From contig NZ_CP036150.1 in the NCBI RefSeq assembly GCF_008329965.1, forward strand, positions 2,480,001 to 2,544,000: DNA of 64,000 nt. Direction: 5' to 3'. Below are positions 8,474 through 17,300 of this stretch, piece after piece. Source of the DNA: Oceanispirochaeta crateris. GTDB taxonomy: Bacteria; Spirochaetota; Spirochaetia; DSM-2461. Each line of letters starts with the position of its first letter. Positions within the stretch are counted from its first letter, which is position 1. The notes beneath the pieces are model-generated. The model saw nothing but the letters and a program-made list of their open reading frames with translations, made no database searches and had not been told where the DNA came from. Both the position numbers and the translations under genes were made by a program.

Positions 8474-10196
8474 ATTTTTCCTCCATCCACTCTCGGACAT
8501 AATGGTCAATATCTTTGAAACTCTTCATATCCATCAGGGTACCGAGAAACTCCTCAGCTTCCAATATGGTGGTGGAACGTATAATACGCTTAATTTCGGG
8601 GATACTGAAGGAACTCATACTCAGTTCATCCAACCCCAGGCCCATTAATATGACTGCAGCCATCGGATCACCCGCCATTTCACCGCACATGCCCACAGGA
8701 ATACCCGCATCATGTGCATTATCCACAACAATTTTGATCAATCTGAGCACTGCCGGATGGAAAGGCTCATACATACTGGTAATCTTCTCATTACCTCGGT
8801 CAACGGCGATAGTATATTGAATTAGATCATTCGTACCGATGGAAAAAAAATCCGCTCTCCTAGCCAGGATATCCGATGTTAAGGCCGCAGAAGGAACTTC
8901 AATCATGCATCCTACAGGTATTTCATCTGCAAAAGCAATACCTTCCGAGCGCAGTTCTCTCTTTACACCCTTTAAAATTTTAAGGGCTTTTTCAAATTCT
9001 TCAATCCCGCTGATCATGGGAAACATGATCCTCACAGGCCCAGCCGCAGAAGCCCGGAGAATGGCTCTCAACTGGATTCTAAACACATCGGTTCTCTCCA
9101 GACAGAACCGAATTGCACGCCAACCCAAAAGAGGATTCTTCTCATCTCTCTGGGCAATTTCATTGATCAGTTTGTCTCCACCAACATCCAGAGTCCTGAT
9201 GGTTACTGGTAAGCCGTTCATGCCCTTCACAACTTTTATATAGGCAGAATACTGAAGCTCCTCATCCATTTCCTGCCCTGATTGCATAACAAGAAATTCC
9301 GTTCGGAACAAACCGATTCCTGATGCATTATAAGCATGAACCGAATCCAATTCTTCTGCTACTTCAATGTTAGCCTTCAAGTGTATGAGCTTGCCGTCTC
9401 TGGTCTCTGAAGGAAGATTACTGAGATTAAATAGCTCAGATTCCCGCTTCAGGTATTCTTTTTTTTTCTTTTTATATTTAAGAAGGGTTTCTTTATCCGG
9501 ATTCACATAGACGATGCCTTTGAGGGCATCTATGATTAGAATATCCCCATCCGCGACTTCTTTAGTAATATGACGAAGCCCGAGTATGGCTGGAATCCCG
9601 AAAGAACGGGCCAGAATAGCAGTATGGGACGTTCGACCACCTGCATCCATGACAATCCCCTTGACCAGCCATTTATTCATAAGCAAAGTATCCGAAGGAA
9701 GGAGGTCGGGAGTAACAATGATGACTTCGCTAGAAAGATCGGCCAGAGAAATTCTCTTTCTCATAAGGAGATTATTGATGATCCTCTTGGATACATCATT
9801 AATATCCATGGAACGTTCCCTCAGATACTGATCTCCCGAAGCATTCAATTTTTGGATGTAATCCTGAATGACACTTTGAGCAACCCACTCTATATTGAAC
9901 AGGTCTTTTTTCAGTCGTTCAAACACCTGATCCTTAAACATAGGGTCATGGAGCATCAGAATATGTGAGTCAAGGAATCGAGCTTCTTCCTGACTGTGTT
10001 CATCGGTGATTTTCTTTTTTAAATCAGTCAGCTCTTCTGATGCTTCCTGAATAGCTTTATGGTATCGAGTCAGCTCGCCCTCTATATCCTCTTCTTTAAT
10101 CGAATAACAGGGGATAGAAAAGCTGTCTTCATTGTAAAGAAATGCCGTTGAGATAACGATGCCAGGTGACGCTGAAATTCCATGGAATTCTTTCAT
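8454..10196 (-). CDS. ptsI: Phosphoenolpyruvate-protein phosphotransferase (PTS enzyme I)
   Basis: Enzyme I moves phosphate from PEP to HPr. The protein has the N-terminal HPr-binding/phosphohistidine region with active-site His191 in GGRTSHTA, and the PEP-binding TIM barrel with the RTEFL, IEVPSA and GTNDLIQY motifs and the C-terminal active-site Cys in VGMCGEMAGD. It is about 580 residues, typical for the family. The start is placed at the ATG at 10196, which gives the usual short N-terminus before HGISASPG. An upstream in-frame TTG (10232) is actually the -35 box of the promoter. No HPr or PTS permease lies in the window, so the role may be regulatory, as in many spirochaetes. Confidence 0.95.
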   Translation of the reverse strand: MKEFHGISASPGIVISTAFLYNEDSFSIPCYSIKEEDIEGELTRYHKAIQEASEELTDLKKKITDEHSQEEARFLDSHILMLHDPMFKDQVFERLKKDLFNIEWVAQSVIQDYIQKLNASGDQYLRERSMDINDVSKRIINNLLMRKRISLADLSSEVIIVTPDLLPSDTLLMNKWLVKGIVMDAGGRTSHTAILARSFGIPAILGLRHITKEVADGDILIIDALKGIVYVNPDKETLLKYKKKKKEYLKRESELFNLSNLPSETRDGKLIHLKANIEVAEELDSVHAYNASGIGLFRTEFLVMQSGQEMDEELQYSAYIKVVKGMNGLPVTIRTLDVGGDKLINEIAQRDEKNPLLGWRAIRFCLERTDVFRIQLRAILRASAAGPVRIMFPMISGIEEFEKALKILKGVKRELRSEGIAFADEIPVGCMIEVPSAALTSDILARRADFFSIGTNDLIQYTIAVDRGNEKITSMYEPFHPAVLRLIKIVVDNAHDAGIPVGMCGEMAGDPMAAVILMGLGLDELSMSSFSIPEIKRIIRSTTILEAEEFLGTLMDMKSFKDIDHYVREWMEEKFEFITG

Positions 10197-10203
10197 TATT
10201 TCT

Positions 10204-10232
10204 ATAATACGCAACTTTCTATAGTTAGTCAA
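10204..10232 (-). promoter_or_regulatory. Strong sigma70 promoter of the ptsI operon
   Basis: On the minus strand, TTGACT (10232-10227) and TATTAT (10209-10204) are separated by exactly 17 bp. The expected transcription start is within about 0-3 bases of the ptsI ATG at 10196, so the mRNA would be leaderless or nearly so. No good Shine-Dalgarno sequence precedes the ATG, which fits this reading. Confidence 0.65.
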
Positions 10233-10257
10233 ACTTACGGATATCCCTCTTTTTTAC

Positions 10258-10286
10258 TTGGCATAGCTGTGTAATAATCCGATAAT
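10258..10286 (+). promoter_or_regulatory. Putative promoter for the GerMN-domain gene
   Basis: On the plus strand, TTGGCA (10258-10263) and GATAAT (10281-10286) are 17 bp apart, just upstream of the ATG at 10295, which has AAAGGG before it. The predicted transcript start would fall inside the ribosome site. Either the real -10 is the TAATAA a few bases upstream, or the promoter lies elsewhere. Confidence 0.35.
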
Positions 10287-10294
10287 CAAAGGGT

Positions 10295-11128
10295 ATGAGC
10301 AAGAATCAGAAACCTGTGAATAAATATAAAAAAATGAATCCATCCTCTACTTCTGCTACCAACAGGCGAGGAACCAAGCAAACCTTTCAAACCGGCAAAA
10401 ACACCTTAAAAAATCATCCACAAAAGTCACAAAGCGATAAGGTTCAAATGTCTCAGATAGTGGTACTAATCCTTTTATCTGTCATCTGCCTGATACTTTT
10501 AGGGCTTGTTTTCTATTTCTTTCAACCTGGTAAATCCCAGCTATGGCAAATCCCCAACAATAACAGTGGAAGTGCAACGATAAAACGTTTGGAACCGGCA
10601 GAAGCTGAATCAGAAACGGCGCTGCCTCCGATCACTGAAGTCCCCAAAGAATCGGCAGAAGAAAAGAAAGCTCCAAGCGAGACAGAAACCATACCGACAA
10701 GGGAAGCCCGGATATATTTTGTGAAAGTAAACACCGAAGGACAAATTTCCTTAAAAAGCGTTTCGAGGAACATAGACTTCAGTAGTTTTCCCCTGACACA
10801 GACTATAAACTCTCTCATTGACGGTCCTGCAAGCGATGAACTCAACAAAGGATCTTTGACACTCATACCTGAAGGGACAAGGCTCTTATCAGCCCGGGTG
10901 GAATCGGGAACAGCCTACTTAAATTTTAATGAAGCGTTCCGCTTTAACCCTCTGGGAAGAGAGGGATACCTCGCTCAATTAAAACAGATTGTCTATACAT
11001 CGACGGAGTTCCCGAGCATTAAAAATGTTCAGATTCTTATTGAAGGCGTAATTAAAGAGTATCTTGGGGGGGAAGGATTCTACATCGGAAAACCCTTGAG
11101 TCGTGATTCCTTTCAGAACAATTCTTAA
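10295..11128 (+). CDS. Membrane-anchored GerMN-domain protein
   Basis: This 277-residue protein has a basic cytoplasmic N-terminus (1-50), one membrane helix (about 53-76), an acidic/Pro linker, and a C-terminal GerMN domain (about 140-265; TINSLIDGPAS, YLNFNEAF, QIVYTSTEFP). GerMN domains occur in Bacillus GerM and in many non-sporulating bacteria, mostly as envelope proteins of uncertain function. No sporulation genes are present, so a spore role is not implied. The gene diverges from ptsI and converges on tlyA, with only 10 bp between the stops. Confidence 0.85.
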   Translation: MSKNQKPVNKYKKMNPSSTSATNRRGTKQTFQTGKNTLKNHPQKSQSDKVQMSQIVVLILLSVICLILLGLVFYFFQPGKSQLWQIPNNNSGSATIKRLEPAEAESETALPPITEVPKESAEEKKAPSETETIPTREARIYFVKVNTEGQISLKSVSRNIDFSSFPLTQTINSLIDGPASDELNKGSLTLIPEGTRLLSARVESGTAYLNFNEAFRFNPLGREGYLAQLKQIVYTSTEFPSIKNVQILIEGVIKEYLGGEGFYIGKPLSRDSFQNNS

Positions 11129-11138
11129 AAATCATAGA

Positions 11139-11930
11139 TCAGACAGTTTTGTGGATTTTGAATTCCTCTTTGAGGCTGGAAATGATTTGCTCCAGGTCTA
11201 CAAGCTCAGATTCTTTCCCTGAGACATCAAAAAGAAGTTCCTGATTCCCCTTACGGCCTGTAACAGGAGACAGAGCCGCCTTTGTGACAAAAGCCCCCTC
11301 ATCGGACATTTCCCGAATAACCATCTCCGTAATATCAATGATCTCCTGAGGATTTCTTACGATCCCGTCAAAATCTTCATCCGGATCTTTAACCTCAAAC
11401 TGCGGTTTCATTAGTGCAATCAAGCGGGAATCTTCGGTCAATCCCAGAATATGGGATGCTGCTGATCGAAGTGACCTGAAAGAGAGATCCGCCACAGCCC
11501 AACTTGGTCTTGGATCAAGAGAATCCACACTCATAATGTTGGTTCTTTCCATGACGATTACCGCAGGATTCGTTCTCAAAGAATAATCCAGTTGATTATA
11601 TCCTACATCTACGGCATACACAGACAGGGCGCCTTTTTGTAGAAGACAATCCGTAAACCCTCCGGTAGAACTTCCGGCATCGAGGATTCTCCTGCCCCTT
11701 ACAGGAAGCGACCAAAGGTCCAAGACTTTCTCAAGTTTGAAGCCCCCCCGAGAAACGTATTTCTTCTTTTTAAGACAAACCTCTACATCCTCTGGGACCA
11801 GAGACTTCGGATCTCTGATGGTCTCACCCAAAACAGCGACTTCACCGCACAAAATCGCAGCATAGAGTTCTTTTTCAGAATATTGGGGAAAATCTTTTTG
11901 AATTTTAGCGAAAATCCTAATCTTTTTCAT
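11139..11930 (-). CDS. tlyA: TlyA-family rRNA 2'-O-methyltransferase
   Basis: This 263-residue protein has an N-terminal S4 RNA-binding domain (about 1-60, ending KYVSRGGFKLE) and an FtsJ/RrmJ-type methyltransferase domain with the SAM-binding loop DAGSSTGGF (about 84-92). TlyA enzymes methylate 23S rRNA, and often 16S rRNA, cytidines. In mycobacteria loss of TlyA causes capreomycin resistance. In Brachyspira this family was first named a haemolysin, and the label persists. The ATG overlaps the ymdB stop as ATGA. It is the last gene of the rny-ymdB-tlyA operon. Confidence 0.93.
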   Translation of the reverse strand: MKKIRIFAKIQKDFPQYSEKELYAAILCGEVAVLGETIRDPKSLVPEDVEVCLKKKKYVSRGGFKLEKVLDLWSLPVRGRRILDAGSSTGGFTDCLLQKGALSVYAVDVGYNQLDYSLRTNPAVIVMERTNIMSVDSLDPRPSWAVADLSFRSLRSAASHILGLTEDSRLIALMKPQFEVKDPDEDFDGIVRNPQEIIDITEMVIREMSDEGAFVTKAALSPVTGRKGNQELLFDVSGKESELVDLEQIISSLKEEFKIHKTV

Positions 11931-12718
11931 GACCCGGGAACTTGGCGGATTCGGTCAATTCGGGTTGTTTTTCCATCCTGTATGACAACAGAGATTCCAC
12001 ACACAAGGGCCTCATTGTCTAGGACTTCCATTTTCAGGGGAAGTTGGGAAATACTCCTCTGAATGCTTTGCTGCGGATTTGACCCAATAACACTATCACT
12101 GGGTCCCACCATACCAATATCGGTGATGTAACCTGTACCACCTGGAAGGATTCTTTCATCGGCAGTCTGAATATGAGTATGGGTTCCGAAGAGCAGACTC
12201 AGCTGACCATCGAGGTAACAGGCCAGTGCTTCTTTTTCCATGGGGTCTTCAGCATGAAAATCAAGAATAAACGCATCAGCTTTACCATGGAGTTGCTGCA
12301 GCAGTTTCTTACCCGTCTGAAAGGGACATAATCCATTGAACCCCATGCGGGATCTTCCCAAAAGATTCAGGACGGCAATTTTCTGCTTTTTCTTTTCAAT
12401 AATGCAAAATCCATGTCCGGGGACACCGGAGGGATAGTTAGCGGGCCTGAGAAGACGCTCTTCACTATCCAGTAGATCAAGAATCTCTTTCCTCTGCCAG
12501 ATATGATTCCCGCTGGTAATCACATCCGCACCTGATGTGAACAGAGTCTGCACATCTTCGGGCATCATTCCGAACCCGGAAGCAGCATTTTCACCATTGA
12601 CAATAACCAGATCTGCTCTGGTCTCTTTAATGAGTTTTTTAAGTCCAAAGAAAAGCGCCCTGCTTCCAGGAGTTCCAACGACATCTCCTAGAATAAGGGC
12701 GCATAATTCACTCGCCAA
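11927..12718 (-). CDS. ymdB: YmdB-family metallophosphoesterase
   Basis: This 263-residue protein has the motifs of the YmdB/DR1281 calcineurin-like family: LGDVVG at the N-terminus, NGENAASGFG, TSGNHIW, DFHAE and GTHTHIQTAD (metal ligands). Family members hydrolyse 2',3'-cyclic nucleotides. In Bacillus the gene is likewise placed directly after rny, and the two products cooperate in RNA decay. Translation starts at a TTG (12718), with AGGAAG about 7-9 bp upstream and no in-frame ATG nearby. It lies 10 bp after rny and overlaps tlyA by 4 bp. Confidence 0.93.
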   Translation of the reverse strand: MASELCALILGDVVGTPGSRALFFGLKKLIKETRADLVIVNGENAASGFGMMPEDVQTLFTSGADVITSGNHIWQRKEILDLLDSEERLLRPANYPSGVPGHGFCIIEKKKQKIAVLNLLGRSRMGFNGLCPFQTGKKLLQQLHGKADAFILDFHAEDPMEKEALACYLDGQLSLLFGTHTHIQTADERILPGGTGYITDIGMVGPSDSVIGSNPQQSIQRSISQLPLKMEVLDNEALVCGISVVIQDGKTTRIDRIRQVPGS

Positions 12719-12728
12719 AATTCACTTC

Positions 12729-14258
12729 CTATCGTGCGTATTCAACGGCCCGTGTTTCGCGAATGATGGTGACCCGGATACGTCCGGGGTATTTCAATTC
12801 ATTTTCAATTTGCTTGGCAATATCTTTTGCCAAGATTTGAGCCTTTGAATCGTCAATTTTATCATTGTTTACCATGATTCGAAGTTCTCGTCCTGCTTGA
12901 ATAGCAAATACTTTTTCAACACCTTCAAAACTCATGGCAATCTTTTCAAGATTTTCCAACCGCTTGATATAGTTATCTAAAGTTTCACGTCTAGCACCAG
13001 GCCTTGCTGCCGAAATAGCATCCGCTACCTGCACAAGGATACCTTCTACAGAATTGATCTCTACATCGTTATGGTGAGCTGCCACGGCGTTCACAATACG
13101 GGGATCTTCATTCATACGCTTACAGAGTTCAGCACCCAGTTCCGCATGATTTACATCTCCATCTGTTTCAAGGCCCTTACCAATGTCATGGAGCAAAGCT
13201 CCCCTCTTGGCAATTTCAGCATCAGCACCAATTTCTGCGGCGATCATACCTGCAATAACGGCAACTTCCTTGGAATGGGACAGTACATTCTGCCCATAAC
13301 TAGTTCTGAAATGCAGTCTTCCCAATGCCCGAATACCTTCCGGTCTGACATTATGGATTCCCAAATCAAAGAGAACTTTTTCGCCCTCTTCATATATGGT
13401 CTGACTGATCTCCTTGGTGACCTTCTGAACGACTTCTTCAATCCTGGCAGGATGTATTCTTCCGTCAGCGATCAAACGTTCCAGCGCAATTTTCGCAATC
13501 ACTTTTCTGATTGGATCAAAACACGAAATCACCACCGCTTCTGGAGTATCATCAATGATAATATCCACACCGGTAAGTGTTTCCAAAGTTCTAATGTTAC
13601 GCCCTTCACGGCCAATTATCCGCCCTTTCATTTCATCATTGGGAAGACTAACGGAAGTAACAGTGATTTCTGTACTAACATCGGTAGCCAGCCTCTGAAT
13701 CGTTGTGACTATGACGTCACGGGCCTTCTTTTCTGCAGTGAGATTTGCTTCTTGTTCAATCTTATTAATCAGTGCCTGGGCATCATGTTTTGCCTCATTT
13801 TCCAGACTCTGTATGATTAATTTCTTCGCCTCGTCTTTGGTTAAACCTGAAATTCGTTCTAATTCAGTCTGCCAGCGGACTTCTTCCTCTGCGACTTTTT
13901 CTTCTCTATTGGCAAGAATCGCTTCTTGTTCATTAAGTAACGCTTGATTACGTTCAAGCATGGCAGTCTTGTTATCAAGATTATCTTCTTTCTGCTGCAC
14001 TCGTCTTTCATATTTCTGAACATCATTCCGTCTATCCCGGTTTTCTTTTTCCAGCTGACGACGTTCTTTCATTATCTGATTCTGTGCTTCCAGTAAGATA
14101 GATTTCTTTTCCTGTTCTGCCTCTTTAACTGCGTCCTGTTTTACTCTTAACGATTTCTGTTCTGAAGAAGAAAGTTGATATCTGGCATAAAGCCATCGTA
14201 TTGTCCAACCTATTACTATTCCAACGAGGGGAAGAGCTATCTTATATACAAGATCCAT
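12729..14258 (-). CDS. rny: Ribonuclease Y
   Basis: RNase Y is the membrane-bound endonuclease that starts mRNA decay. This 509-residue protein has the family architecture: one N-terminal membrane helix (about 5-24), a charged coiled coil (about 30-190), a KH domain with [10 protein letters not shown] (about 215), and an HD domain with the metal-binding HDIGKG motif (about 360). Length is typical (about 510-520). The ATG has an AGGGGG ribosome site, and a consensus promoter lies upstream. It is the first gene of rny-ymdB-tlyA. Confidence 0.96.
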   Translation of the reverse strand: MDLVYKIALPLVGIVIGWTIRWLYARYQLSSSEQKSLRVKQDAVKEAEQEKKSILLEAQNQIMKERRQLEKENRDRRNDVQKYERRVQQKEDNLDNKTAMLERNQALLNEQEAILANREEKVAEEEVRWQTELERISGLTKDEAKKLIIQSLENEAKHDAQALINKIEQEANLTAEKKARDVIVTTIQRLATDVSTEITVTSVSLPNDEMKGRIIGREGRNIRTLETLTGVDIIIDDTPEAVVISCFDPIRKVIAKIALERLIADGRIHPARIEEVVQKVTKEISQTIYEEGEKVLFDLGIHNVRPEGIRALGRLHFRTSYGQNVLSHSKEVAVIAGMIAAEIGADAEIAKRGALLHDIGKGLETDGDVNHAELGAELCKRMNEDPRIVNAVAAHHNDVEINSVEGILVQVADAISAARPGARRETLDNYIKRLENLEKIAMSFEGVEKVFAIQAGRELRIMVNNDKIDDSKAQILAKDIAKQIENELKYPGRIRVTIIRETRAVEYAR

Positions 14259-14287
14259 ATTTCCCCCTAATTTTACAAGATATTATG

Positions 14288-14315
14288 ATTATATAAGTAA
14301 AGACCTATTTGTCAA
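14288..14315 (-). promoter_or_regulatory. Consensus sigma70 promoter of the rny operon
   Basis: On the minus strand, a perfect TTGACA (14315-14310) and a perfect TATAAT (14293-14288) are 16 bp apart. The expected start is near 14281, giving a leader of about 20 nt with an AGGGGG site before the rny ATG at 14258. Confidence 0.8.
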
Positions 14316-14376
14316 GTCAAAGAATCTCTGCAAAATTTTATAAATCAACACCGGATTACATCAGATTTCACCAGAA

Positions 14377-17300
14377 TCAGAACAGTTCATTCAAAAGAGA
14401 ATGGCTTGAATCCTTGTATCCTAGAAAGAGATAATCATATCCCTGATCACTGACCAATGGCATCAAAACCCAACAATTAAAGAGTCTAAAATCAACGTGG
14501 GCAAAGCTTCCATTTACAGAAGGATGTTCCTTATTCTTAATATAAACAATGGAGCCATCCTGGGTCAGCCGACTGAGAGTGTCTGAGATTTCAGTATCTG
14601 AAAGACTATCTACACCATCCTCATTTATACCAATGGAAAGAACGGGTTCAAGACCATCAGTATTTTTTTGCATGAGAATACCACTAAGCGCTTTATATTC
14701 ACGGGTTAAATCCCTTAAAGACTTGAGTAAACCGAGTGAGCCAGATCTATAGTGAGCTCTAAACCGGTCAAAATCTAAGCCATTGGCAGTCATTTCAATG
14801 CTGGAAACTTCATCTCGGATTGAAAAATCGTCTGAAACCGTATCATCATCTTCCATTTGGGGAAGGAGATCTTCTGCTAGATTTTGTACTAGGCTATCCA
14901 TACCCATCATAAAAGACTCGGCTGTAATTCTGCCTTCTTCAGACACGTCATCCTCAACAATGTGATGATCAGACTTATCTTCCAAATCAAACCCGGCTTT
15001 GCTTAAATATTCAGAAAAGTCAATTTTTACCAGCTCTTCGACTTCGTCCAGCTCGTCTAATTCTTCTAGCTCCTCGACTTCGTCCAGCTCTTCGACTTCA
15101 TCCAGCTCGTCTAATTCTTCTAGCTCCTCGACTTCGTCCAGCTCTTCGACTTCATCCAGCTCGTCTAATTCGTCCAGCTCGTCTATTTCATCCAGCTCGT
15201 CTATTTCTTCCAGCTCGTCTAATTCTTCTAGCTCTTCGACTTTACCCAGCTCTTCGACTCCGTCCAGCTCTTCTATTTGAGCATTTGCAATCTTATCCAG
15301 AGGGTTTTTATCATTTTTATCTTCATCGATCATATCATCATCCCCTCTCTGATGAGTTTCAAGGTCAGCAATCATAGTATTCGTATTCAAATTATGATTA
15401 TTCTGAGGCATGGAAACTCCGTAGTATTCTTTCGTATCGATCGTATCCAGTTCAATATTTTCATCATCATATAGATTCATGTCTTGAATCTCTTCGGTCA
15501 GAGCATTAAAGCCTTCTACAGAATCCACAAGATCAACGTTCTCCATCTCTTGCTTCTTAGTATTAATGCTCTCATGGTTGATGTGATACCCATCTGTTAA
15601 ATCCAGTCCAAAAAGGGACAGATTTTCATTAAGATTCAACTCAATTAAATCTTCTACCTGCTCTTCATCATCATAAGCAATTGGAAGTTTTTCGAGTTCT
15701 TCCGCATTCTCATCTTCAATTGGTAAAGCCTTTATTTCATCAACGACCTTCAGTTCTTCCAAAGCTGAATCTTTGTCTGAGGCTAAGGAATCTTCATTGA
15801 GGAATTTATTGTATCGTATTTCAAGTTTCCTAGATATTTTATCAACATCCATAGATTCGATGAGACCTCGCAGAACAAAGCTGCCTTTTACATCATCTAG
15901 ATCGATAAGGAAAGATTCATCCAAGTCAGTATTTTGTAATTCAACATCTGATGCTTCAATTTCATCCAGATCTTCCACACCATCTACATCATTGAAGTCA
16001 TCCAGCTCTTCAATTTCAACGGGTTTATCAAGAGATTCTCCGTCCTCTAGGTCCTCAACTTCGCCTAGCTCCTCCACATCATCGAAGTCATCAAGCTCTT
16101 CAACTTCAACGGCTTCACCAAGAGATTCACCGTCCTCTAGGTCTTCAACTTCGCCTAGCTCTTCTACATCATCGAAGTCATCAAGCTCTTCAACTTCAAC
16201 GGGTTCACCAAGAGATTCACCGTCCTCTAGATCTTCAACTTCGTCCAGCTCTTCTACATCATCGAAGTCATCCAGCTCTTCAACTTCAATGGGTTCACCA
16301 AGAGATTCACCGTCCTCTAGGTCTTCAACTTCGTCAAGCTCTTCTACATCATCGAAATCATCCAGCTCTTCAACTTCAACGGGTTCACCAAGAGATTCAC
16401 CGTCCTCTAGGTCTTCAACTTCGTCAAGCTCTTCCACATCATCGAAATCATCCAGCTCTTCAACTTCAACGCTTTGATTCTTATTTTTATAAGGCTGTGC
16501 AACATTTTGTCTAACGCTCTGAATATCTGCATTTTCAACGGTAAAGTGTGCATTGCTGAGGGCTGACTTGATCATTTTTTCAAGTTCACTGACTGTAAAC
16601 CGCGGCTCTTCTTTCTGTTCATCCTTCTTACTGACAAGAAATCTAATGATTTCATCCCAGCTTTTATCCAGGAGTGTATCGATCTCATCCTTTCTATTTT
16701 TTTTGAACTTATCAGAGAGGCTCTTCAGGATCTCTTTACGAACTTCATCCTTACGTGATTTCAGCTCAATTTCATATCGTTCCCAATTAAGCTCTTCTTC
16801 AGCTTCTAGTAAATCCCTCAGGAAAGTCATTTGAAATTTCTTAATTTTTTTCTTTAGAATAAGCTCTTGATTCTGCTTAATATTCAATATCAAGAAGGCT
16901 ATTAGGAACAGAGTTATAAACATGGATAAGAGCAAAAGAGCTCTGTATTCATTAGATAGAACCAAATCATCACCGGGAATGACTGAAAGAGAAATAGAAC
17001 CCTCTTCATCTACAAGCTGCAGTAAATAGAACTCTTTCCCTTCTCCATCCGCTAATTTCTGAATGAGGTCTGATTTTCCGGCCTGTCCTCGGAATTGGGT
17101 TATGCTATCTTTTAGAAGATTGTATTGATCATTGGTTAGATTATAAATGAGGATGTCCCGATCATGAATCTGAACTCTATTCACATCAGAGATTCCACCC
17201 TGATTGTATAGGAAATTCTGAAGACCATTTAATGAGAATTCCATAACCACTGTACCCTTAAACAGGGCATATTGATCAATAGCTGGGAAAGAATACAGAA

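Noticed and set aside
11139-11930. Haemolysin label for tlyA
   Set aside because: The protein has S4 and FtsJ methyltransferase domains. The haemolysin name is historical and no toxin features are present.
14999-16477. Serine-rich plus-strand open frames (SSSSTSSS type)
   Set aside because: They are the antisense of the acidic repeats of the large membrane protein. The composition arises from the complement of Glu/Asp/Leu codons, and no ribosome sites precede them.
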